NCBI RefSeq assembly: GCF_910592395.1
Contig: NC_088320.1
Location: 2,668,001 to 2,728,000 of the forward strand
Length of the DNA: 60,000 nucleotides
DNA from: Lineus longissimus
Taxonomy: Eukaryota; Nemertea; Pilidiophora; Heteronemertea; Lineidae
Reading direction: 5' to 3'
Shown here: piece by piece, positions 28,101 to 37,187 of the stretch
Numbering within the stretch: the stretch's first letter is position 1
How the letters are laid out: each line of letters begins with the position of its first letter
Program-made: the position numbers and the translations under genes
The notes under the pieces: model-generated
What the model saw: the letters and a program-made list of their open reading frames with translations, nothing else
What the model was told of the DNA's origin: nothing
Database searches by the model: none

Positions 28101-30947
28101 CAGTTTTAAATCTGCATCCAACTGATCCCCAGAGACTGTTTCTCCCTTTGCAGAAACTGGGCTGGGATTTCGTTTCCGCGATTTGTATTCCTCAATGAAT
28201 GCTGACGATGTCTTAGATCCAGATGGAAGCTCCACCCATTTATTCAATTCCCGATTGAAAAGACTTTTACGACTCATAACCTCTTGTCTTTTGGTTTCAT
28301 CGTTTGTTGCCATGGCACCATCTTTGGTTGCTCTGGTGCCATTCTTGGCGGCTTTGTTTTTCTCCTTGCTTGTGGTGATATCAATAGTTTGTATGGTCAC
28401 AGAAGACGGTAGACTGCCAGTCACTGCATCACCTAATGTTACACTTGTCACAGCCTTCTGCGAACTTTCACTTCCTTCCTGTGTGCCCGAGCTCAAGTCC
28501 GAATCAGGTTTAGTTGTTGAATCATCCACAGAATATTTGGTTACCCTGACTTCTTCTGGTTTTGGAGATGCTGCTGTCGTGACTTTAACCATACTATTTG
28601 TGATATTCTCCTTCATTGACTCCACAGCTGCCCTCTTATTTGAGTCTTCAAAAGAACCCACAGTCGATGGTACGCTCACATTGGGTACATTAAGCTCAGC
28701 CGGGCTGAACCTCATTCCTGATGAGACCTGCATCATAGGCGGTGGCTTGGGAGCAATCAAGATCTGCCCTTGCATCGGGCGCAAAGTGGGTTCAGAAAGG
28801 GCACCAACAACTGACGGGATATCTGAACCAGCTGTTGAAGTTGGCATTGGCATATAATAGATTGGTTGTGCTGGCCCTTGTTGAAAAGTGGGTTGAGCTT
28901 CGAAAATGCTTTTAGGGGTGTCGGAAACTTTTGACTCATCTCCAGTAGAATGTTTCTTTTTGCGTTTCCGCTTTTTCTTAACATGAATGGAGGGTCGCTT
29001 GTCCCCTCCACCTGTGCCAGCGCCCTCTTCTGATGTTATGTTTCTTGCAATTAGGGTCTCTCCTGATTTGTCACCATCTTCCAATGCCGGCGGCTCACCT
29101 TTCTTTTCCTTGTGCTTACGTTTTCGCACCTTTTTCAATGTTGAGGACATCCCAGGTTCTGTCTTTATCTCCTGACCTTGAGGTGAGTGACCTTGGGCTA
29201 AATAACCTTGACCTTGGGGCAAACATCCTTGAGGGAAACCAGGCATTCTTTGCAGGAACTGAATTTGACTATGCATAGGCTGCATCGGCATATTCATAAC
29301 TTGTGGTCCCATCATGGGCATTCTATTCCGCCAGTGTGGCCACTGCATCGGAAACCTAGGGCTACCAGAGCCATCCGGTCTTGGGATTGTCATTGGCAAC
29401 CCTGGATGTCTTGCCATCATGTGACCTCCATGCGGCGCAAACACTGGAGAGTTCAACTGTTGCAAAATCTGTGAAGGAGTTGTTTTTGCCTCTAATGGTA
29501 TTGTGTTCGAGTCTGTTGGACTTACAGGTTCTGTTTTTATGACTACATTAGATTTCATTGGCACGTCTGAGTGACCAGTTCCAGAACTATCAGCAGAAGT
29601 CGAAACAGCTGTTTTGTTCATTTGTTTAAGTGGTTCAGTCATGGCAAGCGGTGATGGAACAATCTGAGGTCGGATGTGGCGGTACTGTGGAATCTCAAGC
29701 CTCTGCGGCCGAGTAGATGGCAACGTTTTTTGTCCTTCTGTGTATTTTACGTTGCTGGATTCCTTGTCTGACGACTCTGTTCCAGTTATGACATCTTCTC
29801 CTGACGTGGAATCTTTTTCTAACGAAGTGGCTTGGCTTGTTAACGTCTGCTGACCTTGTGCTGAGGTCAAGGTTGTATTTGCTGGACTACCTCTGCTTGG
29901 TATCATAATCATTCCTTGCGACGGGAAAACAACTGGAGGCCCCCCTGTGACCGGCATGACAGGACTTTGCATATGCATGTAAAATGGCTGCCTATAAACT
30001 ACTGGTGATAAGGCCATTTGCTGCCCGTCAGTCCAGACCTGCGTTAAACCAGGGAACCTTGCACCACCTTGTTGCATTGGAATGAACCTTGGCATTACTG
30101 CTGGGCCCCCTTCCAGTTTTGTACTGTTTTCCTGTGTTTCCACTACCTCTTTCCTACCCTGGCTTTTATTCTGTGGTGCTGTTGATCTAGGAGGAGAATG
30201 GCGTTCATCATCTCCCCCATCAGGTCCTCTCTGGGTCAAATCTAACGGCTTGCTACCATGGTCCTCCACTACCGTTGGCATGAAACTCTGCTTCGACTTA
30301 TTCGGTGAATTACCTCGTTCTGCCAGTTCTGGTTTAGGGGACGTAATATCAGACGGCACTGGAGTCTGTGGTGTTGCTTCTGCAACTGCAGTTGGAATTG
30401 TTATGGGAAACTGGAACCCACCCATCATTGGTGACATCTGAGTTCCTGGCAGAAATGGTGACATTGCAGCAGACGACATAGACATTGGTGTCGTTGGCAT
30501 CGGGCTGTTCATCAAAGCTGGCATCGGTGACATGGCAGAGAATATCGGCATTTTTAACGGCGTAAGCTGGGTGGCTGAACTGACCGTCACATTTCCACCA
30601 TTATGGCTGTACAAAGTCCGAATACTGATTGGTGAAGGCGGACATGAATCACTTGGCTCAGTTTTTAATTCCATCTTATTGACACTGACCATTCCACCGG
30701 ACATGACATTCTGCGGGACAGAAACGGAAATTTTCACATCCACCTCATTCTGAGATGACTTCACATGTTTTTTGTCCAATCTTTTTCCCTTTTCCGACCT
30801 TGCCTCATCAAAGCTGATTCCTTCGTCCTCCTCCTCAACATTCTGTACATAAATCCCGCCGGAAATCTTGTCTTTTGACGTGATGTATTTTCCAAGTCTG
30901 GACATTGTTTCTTGCTTCACCACGGGAACCTTACCACCGGGCTCACG
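25158..30947 (-). CDS. Bcl-3-like gene exon 7, 1929-residue low-complexity tail
   Basis: One 5.8-kb exon opens with acceptor TTGTTTCAG and stays open for 1929 codons to TAA at 25160. It is Ser/Thr/Glu/Pro-rich and probably disordered. Visible features in order: SUMO-type VKQE and LKTEPSD near the start; a Met/Pro-rich stretch; the CtBP-like PLDLT (30248-30234); two IKTEP motifs; basic KKVRKRKHKEKK and VKKKRKRKKKH clusters (about 29136-29101 and 28985-28951); an island FNRELNKWVELPSG (about 28265-28155); degenerate SSGTKETI repeats (about 27910-27600); the acidic DDCVILG (about 27000-26979); nine decapeptide repeats (26633-26364); three VTLTGSLS repeats (about 26125-25930). Long open frames on the plus strand across this exon are shadows. 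Confidence 0.9.
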   Translation of the reverse strand, partial: REPGGKVPVVKQETMSRLGKYITSKDKISGGIYVQNVEEEDEGISFDEARSEKGKRLDKKHVKSSQNEVDVKISVSVPQNVMSGGMVSVNKMELKTEPSDSCPPSPISIRTLYSHNGGNVTVSSATQLTPLKMPIFSAMSPMPALMNSPMPTTPMSMSSAAMSPFLPGTQMSPMMGGFQFPITIPTAVAEATPQTPVPSDITSPKPELAERGNSPNKSKQSFMPTVVEDHGSKPLDLTQRGPDGGDDERHSPPRSTAPQNKSQGRKEVVETQENSTKLEGGPAVMPRFIPMQQGGARFPGLTQVWTDGQQMALSPVVYRQPFYMHMQSPVMPVTGGPPVVFPSQGMIMIPSRGSPANTTLTSAQGQQTLTSQATSLEKDSTSGEDVITGTESSDKESSNVKYTEGQKTLPSTRPQRLEIPQYRHIRPQIVPSPLAMTEPLKQMNKTAVSTSADSSGTGHSDVPMKSNVVIKTEPVSPTDSNTIPLEAKTTPSQILQQLNSPVFAPHGGHMMARHPGLPMTIPRPDGSGSPRFPMQWPHWRNRMPMMGPQVMNMPMQPMHSQIQFLQRMPGFPQGCLPQGQGYLAQGHSPQGQEIKTEPGMSSTLKKVRKRKHKEKKGEPPALEDGDKSGETLIARNITSEEGAGTGGGDKRPSIHVKKKRKRKKKHSTGDESKVSDTPKSIFEAQPTFQQGPAQPIYYMPMPTSTAGSDIPSVVGALSEPTLRPMQGQILIAPKPPPMMQVSSGMRFSPAELNVPNVSVPSTVGSFEDSNKRAAVESMKENITNSMVKVTTAASPKPEEVRVTKYSVDDSTTKPDSDLSSGTQEGSESSQKAVTSVTLGDAVTGSLPSSVTIQTIDITTSKEKNKAAKNGTRATKDGAMATNDETKRQEVMSRKSLFNRELNKWVELPSGSKTSSAFIEEYKSRKRNPSPVSAKGETVSGDQLDADLKLVDCDHEKTTSLDDAVIQFSALNKRPEKYSGADDTKLGDGEGDVPAKRVAGKDSGVEIGNLCLGEQRETVSSAEPSIGKETVSSGTKETITSDGKEIVMAAEKETETSGTKRVVPSEEKADAKKAVAGPTVTSGADETISSGTTNSAVSPVVKDVITSVTNDKVEVKKSKRTPMCKTSLEKLQMVIDSVGSGECKEEPPRVLGEEKSGATPELHQEAPGPVLEEEQDKTEETPTPSESKIEKGILRLDSGDSVEIENGSGAKLFESEENTDRCSHPLQTPDDACITPSKPVVVRSGSMGEPPVLLPETEMVLAVKVRQSSELSPIRENPIPPEMEFESPPKLEPETDISVRDLPARDADLFDDGSPSSDDCVILGARPLTPRVLLTPLKGSLEKPPTLEVEAENARNVSKSQNVPLSIKNLDTVFDSHEVLQVSDAQVITPIFLDIHVPSQKGDVVSEKSEKPESAKETVKMTSSSDDIPETDLAQSDAASVELGLSDTGSVQLFRSETASPEREQSDVTSVELEQSDTGSFELSLNDSVVVELVPSETAPVGLTHSVTSSVDLALSDTASVELTQSDTDSPRAAVSSQCPAIESSTSLTPVGATNSNDTDIEQKRTKKEVRAPRNIFDDLKKLSDSPDTSDSERIDKTAKYEPVSNSSGSTVTLTGSLSRSVDSIAETATNEPVAAPSLTSVTLTGSLSSGTGEKSGPTTSGGSVTLTGSLSNSTTVTITNEEQAALGRDSKISDSEEDDNSSFELEMGEVVSVRSKQPAVLARGSSLLENIIDSVGIEKGMPGSDISRQAGSVQNIVSGLLSDPMLASSPVATEDWPSSKPGVLDPQFEISDDSSVELPGIESDGAVLKHVPMAEVLKLKVSLPESGKWRGDSKTETTLKKSVVPESTTRFKSSTPGYIPDLPSWSKDLSIRGAVSNVRTTVNQSDKLEGAPCRSSVPSVLDNLTESEVPQGAPKPPQYGGMIPTVVDD

Positions 30948-33900
30948 CTGAAACAAGGACAAAAGGAACAATGTAGAGATGTGCAAGGTTTTCACATGTA
31001 ATGAGGTTCTAGGTCAAAATTAACACTTTTAATTCCCTGTATCAGGCCCGAAATACATTTCAAAACGCACAGAACATCAGAACCAAACACTGAACCAAAT
31101 TCCGTCTTACCTTGATGGGAGTCTGGTCGATTGAATCCATCTTGAATGGCACCTCGGCGCCATACAGACCGAGCAAGACGCAGATCTGTCGATAACCACG
31201 ACTATTTGCCGCAAACGCCGCAGTGTAACCGGCGTAGTTCTGGATATTTGGATCGGCGCCACATTCAAGGAGCTCATGTGCTATGTCGTACAGGTTTGAC
31301 TCAACAGCATGGAACAGAGGGGTCCGGCCGCTCTTGCCATCCTAGAGAATGGAAGGAAAACGTTTAGATGAGATATTTTGTATTGCCTCATATTCTATAT
31401 GGAGTGCCGCAGAAAGTTTTATCCATTAAATGGACAATTTTGTCATTTTCAATTTACTCTGCAACAGCTGATGGGGTTATTAAGCAATCCAGCCTTAACG
31501 TAGACTAAAGGCTCATCAGGACATTAATTTCTAATTTAGGGCAGAACATCAGTTTTGACTTTAAGCAATTTCACACAGAGACATGCAAAAACTGCACTAA
31601 TTTGTTCCAACAAGCTCAAGCCTGTGAAGAGCTTGGCGGGCAGAGACCAACTCACCGTACAGTCAATGTTTGACCTCAGCTTTTTGAGACTTTTAATGGC
31701 AACCTTGCTTTCATTCTGAACTGCAATATGGACTGGAGAAAATCCTGAAAATAAGGCAAAAAAACTTGATCATACCATAGCCCGCACTGTTGTTAGCATA
31801 TTCAGTTGTTCACGGGTCCCTCTTACCACATTGTTTCAGTCATTTGATTGATGATGTCCAGGAACTAGCCAACTATCAATGCTTCTGCCCATTTTTTTCT
31901 CTTAAGATTTAGTATGTTGAGACACTACACCTTTAACAAATGTGATACAATAGAACCTCCCTAAGCGAACACCTCTCTATTAAGGACACCCTCTCTATTA
32001 AGGACACTAGTTTTGGTCCAAAATGGGTCGTTTCCATCCAATTTTACCTCTATAATCAGGACACCTCTCTATTAAGGACAGCACTTGCCAGTCCCAAGGG
32101 TGTCCTTATTAGAGAGGTTCTACTGTACATGCACATTATGAAATGAATACCTTCATAGTTCCTCAAGCCCGTCTTGACCTCAGTTTTCGCCTCCCTGACC
32201 ATGGTGTGTAATATCTGTGTGTTGTCCCTCTGTACCGCCAGGTGAACGCAGGTCTGTCCGTTACGATCCTGAATGTTTGGGTTGCAGTAATTGGCAAGTA
32301 ACAAACTGGTGATCTCCAGGGCTTCAGTGATCACAGCAAGGTGCAGCGGTGTCTGAAATCAATGATTAATACAGGGTCAATACAAATGCACCGACACATC
32401 ACTTGTGACCTTCAAATGCCATTCTTTGAGCCATACTGAGATTCATTGTACCTTCCATCTACTCCAGGGCGACCACCACACTAGCAACGTAAGGGAGAAT
32501 TGCCAGCTGATTTTTAAAAGGCCAACAACCCAAATTGGCAGCGAACCTGAATATTTACCTGTCTGAGTCTGTTGAAGATATCAAGCGTTTTGTTCTGTGA
32601 CTTCATCAAATGGATAAACTTCATAATTAACTTCATGTGACCTTGGACAACGGCAAGGTGAATTGGTCTGAAATGGATGGTCAAAACATTATTAAAGTGA
32701 GTTATGACTGAGTTTTGACTGATAATTTCTAATGGGTGGAATGGTCTGCGTCATTTTATAGATCCATAATAAAGAGATTGACAAAGACACTTGTGGCCTT
32801 GGGAAAGACACTTCAATTCAACCACAGTATCCTTTGATTAGATCCAAAACCAACAGTGCCCTTATGCCTGAATACAGCTAGGTGTCAGCTACAAGTTACA
32901 GTGTACTTACAGATCTCCGTCTTCATCGGGTGTCAGCGCCATCTGGCATTCTTTAAGCATAAGGAAACTGCTCGTTGGATCCACATTGGTTCCTGAAAGA
33001 GTGAAAATGCAAATACCTTTTAGAAACAAAATCTCTGCATCAACATTTTTTCCGTCCCAAAATGCAATGACAGCAGCCATCTTGAATTTCGTTTCTGCTG
33101 ATTTTGGGAAGAATGCTTCTGTCTGCATTTTCTTGTTTGAAATGGCATTTCACAATCGCTGTGCCACATGCCTGAAGTGCTCATCAGTTAATACTAAATG
33201 GAAAATTTCTAAAGGAACATGAGTCCTATCGATTTCAGCAAGGAAGTTTCATCTTGTCGAGTGAAATTTCTTCCAGTATCTTTCCAACAAATGGTCAATA
33301 ATTACAACACAAAATACGCAGTGTTCATGACGCATGAACAACACTCAGTCGAGGGAATTTGCCACACTTTGCATCGCTCTTGTTTGGAAGTCCTGCATGG
33401 GTATAACCCTACAGCATTTTTAGATGGATTTCAAAATCACTATTCTGCCAGACAGGAAGTTTATAATTTGATACGGACAATTTTTACGACAGGTTTCTTC
33501 TGTTTCAAATTGTTATTCTTTTAGAAGTGCGTAAAATTGGGCCAGGAGTCAACATGTTGAATACTCAGATCAAGTGGGCCTAGATATACTATTCCTAACA
33601 TGTTTCTTAGTTCATGCTGTTTCGTTTCCTTGTCAATATTTATTCTGTTTGGTTTGATATCCTGAGACATTATTTGTTCTGTTATCATTTTTCTATTAGT
33701 TGGCCTAGAGGTCTTTGATGGGCGCTATTGTCTCTAAATGGCAGAGATTTGTCTATTTCTTCATTAGAATAGAAGACTTTCAGCACCTCTAGTCAGTCAC
33801 ATCAATATTTCCTGTAACTGCCAATCCCCCCCTTCTTATAATTTTTGCATTGGTTTTCCTCATTGGCCAAGTATTCAAATCATCAAAGAATAGTTATATT

Positions 33901-36497
33901 TAGACCATGATTCACTGAATCTTTTCAACATATTACAATGTCTTGCTTTATGTATGGCTCGGTGGTGCAAAATATAGCCTGTTAGATATCGCAGAACCTC
34001 TAAGTTAAGGGCATCGACGGAACTGCATAATCAGTGCCTTGGGTAACAACTGTGAACTGCCACAGCAGGACTCTTCATCCTGAAGCCTTAAACATCGTAT
34101 AGAGACGTCCTGTATGCTTACTCATCTGTTCAACAGAATCTTAATGAAGTGAAGCTACAACTATTTGGATGTCGAAATATACATGTATGCTAAATATTCA
34201 TCTACCGTACATAAGTTCATAACAGAATCTAATTAGGTGACACAAAGCACAGGTCATTGACCTATTCACTTGTCATTACATCTGTTCAGCTAGAGCTGTT
34301 TGGTTGTTGAATGAAATGCCCCCCCCCCCCCCCCCCCGCTGTATGGTACAGATCCGTATTGTATATGATAGTACATGTAACTGCACCTTACTTATATAAT
34401 CAAACCTGGATATTAAGATCAATATACCGGTATCATACAAATGTACATGCCAATTGCCATATGGTAACAAATCTATAGTGGCCTCAACAAAGAGGTTTTC
34501 CACTGCGGTCAATGCCTCCTATTCTAAAGGGAATCCCCATACTTTTATGTAGAGTCACAGTCATTTTTCTCATTATATATTAAAGAAACTAGGTCAGTAG
34601 GTCGGTCTGTAGTCCTACGGAAAGTCACATGGCATTCTTTTCTAAAGAATAACCCACTTGGCAGTTCATGTCAATAACCCAGCTCATTTCCATCCATATG
34701 ATTCCAGTGGGGAAAATCATATCGATGATATTCTAAACGCTTTTGTTATTGAATGTGTGATGAGGTATAAGGCCTATCATCCTTTTTGAACGCATTTCAA
34801 ATGGTTCTCTTTCTAGTGATTTTCACATTTACCTTCGATGTCCTGTTCACACAAAACCATTGACACATTTTCCTGATTTAAGATAACAATGATTGTGGCA
34901 TATGATAGTTCTGTTGAATAAGAACGACCTCATTTTGACAAACCAACAATCCTGGGTGAATTTATATGATTCAGTGAATAGGTCTACAGACGCAAAACAG
35001 GTTTTCCAACCCTAGGGTTTACACAATAAACTTGTAAAAGGTCTTGTAATATAAAACTCCATGAACAACTTTTGATAGGCCTTAGTCATGTTTATCCCTA
35101 AAAGTGTTAGGCGTGTTTGAGCATCAAATTTCAAAATTCCTTAGCTGGCAGACATGGTTACTTGAGAATGGCAGATTGACAGAGATTTGTAGCATAAAAG
35201 TGCGACTCCACTCACTAAAACTCAAACCTGATGTTCATTATAAATACATGTAGAGTAAATTGTTATAAACCTGAAGGAATATTTCAACCAGTTTTATCCT
35301 ACGAATACACCCCAACTATTTTATACCTGATGAACTTCCGTTGGGTTTGTCTCCAGCGAGGCCCTCTTTTTTCTTTTTTTCCTGTTCCATTGTTTTCATC
35401 ATCTGGAGTTTCTGCAGTTGAACTAAGAACGTCTGCATTTGCGGTCGTACCCCAACAATCTGGGGTCCTGTCGACCTTTGGAGAAACGGCCTCACTTGTC
35501 CTACGACAGGAACCCTTGGTCTGAGCTCAGCAGGAATTGGCAAAATACTTCGTGGAACTATAGACCTGGGAGGTGCAGTGTCATCTTTCACTGGTCTATC
35601 GGCAGAAAAGTTCTGAACAACAACTTTACTCAGAAGGGCAAGACCACCGGATATTTTCTTATCCGGGGATATTGTGCCGCTAGTGTGCACAACGACTGAT
35701 GGCCGCTTTGCATTTGCATCTGGTACTTCTGCAGAATCGCCAACAGGACTTCTTTGATCGTGCACTCGAAAATATGCCAACTTTCGCTTCTTGGGCGGAA
35801 GATTGTTATCATCTTTAGAAGCATACATCCTCTCTGGCGATTTTCGACGCGGAGATCGAGGTGACTTAGGTTTGGTAACAATTTCAGTGTCTGCTGACTC
35901 TGAAGACTTTTTCCGTCGTCCTGAAGATTTAGTCTGCGTTTTCAACATTTCTGCAACGGTTTTACTTTTACTGGTTCTTTTTGAATGTTTTTTTGGTTCC
36001 TTGTCCTCACCCATGTCCTCACTAACTTGAACCGTTACGGTTTTTTCCTTCATAATGTTCACAGCATTGCCACTTCTGTGTTCAAGGTCCTCACCCGGGG
36101 CCGATTTAGAGGCAGCAATTACTTGTGCCTGTAGAGCTGCTGGATCGATCAAAAGCATGTTTGGGTTTTTTGCATCCCTGCTCGAATTGTGTGGCCCAAT
36201 ATTTCCGACATTGTACCGAACATCTGAAACTTGCTTCCCTGCTTGCAATTGCAGTACTTCCTTTCCCTTTTTCTGCTTCTTTGAGTTTGACGACCCCTTT
36301 CGTTTCCTTGTAGGTTTGTCAACATCTGATTTGCTCACCTCTCCCCCACCATTTAACTGGGCCACATGTGCGGTTCCAGAAGACAACATGGACATCGCAA
36401 ACGCGGCCTGTAGCTCGTCAGGCTTTCGATTTTGCAATGCCTGGGCTTCCCCATGTTGACCTGCATGTACATCTTGGCCTGCATTGCTGCTGGCCAT
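25158..36497 (-). CDS. Very large Bcl-3-like nuclear IkB ankyrin protein, 2558 residues
   Basis: Seven minus-strand exons, 36497-35324, 32992-32911, 32667-32559, 32352-32151, 31744-31656, 31341-31111 and 30947-25158, sum to 7677 bases (2558 codons plus TAA). All junctions have GT/AG borders and correct phase. Residues about 405-629 form six ankyrin repeats and a partial seventh: DGDLPIHLAVVQGH, LRQTPLHLAVITEALEI, NGQTCVHLAVQ, FSPVHIAVQNES, SGRTPLFHAVESNL, AGYTAAFAANSRG. The run DIFNRLRQTPLHLAVIT matches Bcl-3 better than cytoplasmic IkB. Bcl-3 binds p50/p52 NF-kB dimers in the nucleus and switches target genes on or off. Basic nuclear signals occur before (PPKKRKL) and after the repeats. Known nuclear IkB proteins are about 330-720 residues; here a 391-residue disordered N-terminus and a 1929-residue tail are added. 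Start: the first ATG, in a good context (CCAAAATGG). Confidence 0.9.
26364..26633 (-). repeat. Nine tandem 30-bp units encoding a decapeptide repeat
   Basis: Inside exon 7, nine contiguous ten-residue units follow the pattern S-V-E-L-x-x-S-[DE]-T-[AGSD]: SVELGLSDTG, SVQLFRSETA, SPEREQSDVT, SVELEQSDTG, SFELSLNDSV, VVELVPSETA, PVGLTHSVTS, SVDLALSDTA, SVELTQSDTD. The DNA units have diverged but no unit has lost or gained a base. Confidence 0.9.
31111..32992 (-). CDS. Bcl-3-like gene exons 2-6, ankyrin repeat block
   Basis: Exons 32992-32911 (82 bp), 32667-32559 (109), 32352-32151 (202), 31744-31656 (89) and 31341-31111 (231) encode about residues 392-629. Introns cut inside repeats rather than between them. 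The TPLHLA/PIHLAV turns and the NPNIQD, ADPNIQN loop motifs are intact in most repeats. The sixth repeat (TAAFAANSRGYRQICVLLG) has lost the TPLH signature, as is common in the last repeats of IkB proteins. Confidence 0.93.
31950..32125. mobile_element. Full copy of the ACCTCTCTATTAAGGACA inverted-repeat element
   Basis: The left end ATAGAACCTCCCTAAGCGAA and the right end TTATTAGAGAGGTTCTACTG are inverted repeats, enclosing two CCTCTCTATTAAGGACA copies and TTTGGTCCAAAATGGGTCG. At 176 bp and with no coding sequence, it looks like a MITE. It lies in an ankyrin-block intron, ending 26 bp from the exon at 32151. Related pieces lie at 10365, 11071, 24099 and 25070. Confidence 0.75.
32993..35323. 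other. First intron of the Bcl-3-like gene
   Basis: A 2.3-kb intron between the disordered N-terminal exon and the ankyrin block. It holds a 19-base C tract (34319-34337) and AT-rich sequence. No alternative exon or coding potential is apparent. Confidence 0.75.
34319..34337. repeat. Homopolymer of 19 C
   Basis: Longest of several G/C homopolymers; others are at 818-831, 38702-38715, 51394-51406 and 57306-57318. Copy number is prone to sequencing error. Confidence 0.85.
35324..36497 (-). CDS. Bcl-3-like gene exon 1, disordered basic N-terminus
   Basis: 391 codons plus one base (phase 1). It encodes a low-complexity Lys/Ser-rich region with several nuclear-signal-like clusters: KPTRKRKGSSNSKKQKKGK, SGRRKKSS, SPRSPRRKSPER and LPPKKRKLAYFRVHD, the last resembling the SV40-type signal. 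The end (MKTMEQEKKKKEGLAG) is charged. No folded domain is recognised. The first in-frame ATG is at 36497-36495. Confidence 0.88.
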
Positions 36498-36546
36498 TTT
36501 GGCAAAATCCGCCCAAGAAGCCAGCAACTTCGTACGGAAAAACCCA

Positions 36547-36555
36547 CTATATAAG
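36547..36555 (-). promoter_or_regulatory. Candidate TATA box of the Bcl-3-like gene
   Basis: On the minus strand CTTATATAG lies about 50 bases before the ATG at 36497. A start of transcription 25-30 bases downstream would leave a 5' UTR of about 25 bases, which is short but possible. Transcription may instead start upstream. Confidence 0.35.
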
Positions 36556-36783
36556 CTTAAAACACTTTTTGTTCACACACAATCATCTTTGTTTCAATGT
36601 CAAGGCCATAACTGAGTCCATTTTGAAACCATATTTTGATCAGTTCACGGAAAAATCATCAAAAATCCAACGGAATTTTTGTCTTTCATGAACCATTTCC
36701 ACATCACAAAATTCCCCAAGTTGGGAAGTCCGGATTGTCATGTGACTTGGTTACTCCAATCAAAAAGTATGCATGTGACGTAA

Positions 36784-36795
36784 GGGGAATTCCCC
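36784..36795. promoter_or_regulatory. Palindromic NF-kB site GGGGAATTCCCC
   Basis: A perfect 12-bp palindrome that fits the kB consensus GGGRNNYYCC on both strands, 287 bp upstream of the Bcl-3-like ATG. Further kB-like half sites (AAATTCCCC, GGGAAGTCC) lie at about 36709-36728, with a CCAAT box at about 36756 and a CRE-like TGACGTAA at about 36777. In vertebrates genes for IkB proteins, including Bcl-3, are induced by NF-kB through such sites; feedback control here is an inference. Confidence 0.5.
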
Positions 36796-36835
36796 ACGGT
36801 TATGACTTTTGAACACCTACTTTCCCAATTTTCCC

Positions 36836-36853
36836 GATAGTGGCGCCACTATC
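36836..36853. repeat. Perfect 18-bp palindrome GATAGTGGCGCCACTATC
   Basis: It is self-complementary over 18 bases and ends one base before the TAA/TTA that flanks the Harbinger-like remnant at 36857. It may be the original target site or a regulatory dyad. Confidence 0.8.
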
Positions 36854-36856
36854 TAA

Positions 36857-37117
36857 GGTCTCATTAGGGACTTTTTTGTATTCATGCGCGGCCAACCCAT
36901 AATCGTAGTTCTTAAAGATCATTAATTTATTGATCCTCACAGTACGCCAGTGTTGATTTAGTAGTTGTTTTGGCAAAGACATGTTTTTTTTAGTTTCTGA
37001 AATCTAGAGCGCTACTCAATAGGCCGCTAACAAGAAACTACTAATTTTACTGTTGTTGCCGACGTACGTGTACACTGAACTTGGAATGTGCGTCGGCCCC
37101 GTGTTGAAATGCCGTCC
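36857..37117 (-). mobile_element. Truncated copy of the Harbinger-like element
   Basis: The reverse complement of this stretch aligns by eye with 22361-22620, from CGTTTCAACACGGGGCCGACG to the GAGACC end followed by TTA. The other end is missing: similarity stops near 37117. It lies 360-620 bp upstream of the Bcl-3-like ATG, so it forms part of the promoter-proximal sequence. Confidence 0.72.
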
Positions 37118-37187
37118 AGTGAAAGGAGGAGACTTTAGGACAGAAATTCACCGCCGATAAGCCGGCATGCCTGTCCACTGCGTCTTC

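Noticed and set aside
35791-36459. Plus-strand ORFs of 79-134 codons
   Set aside because: They are shadows of Bcl-3-like exon 1.
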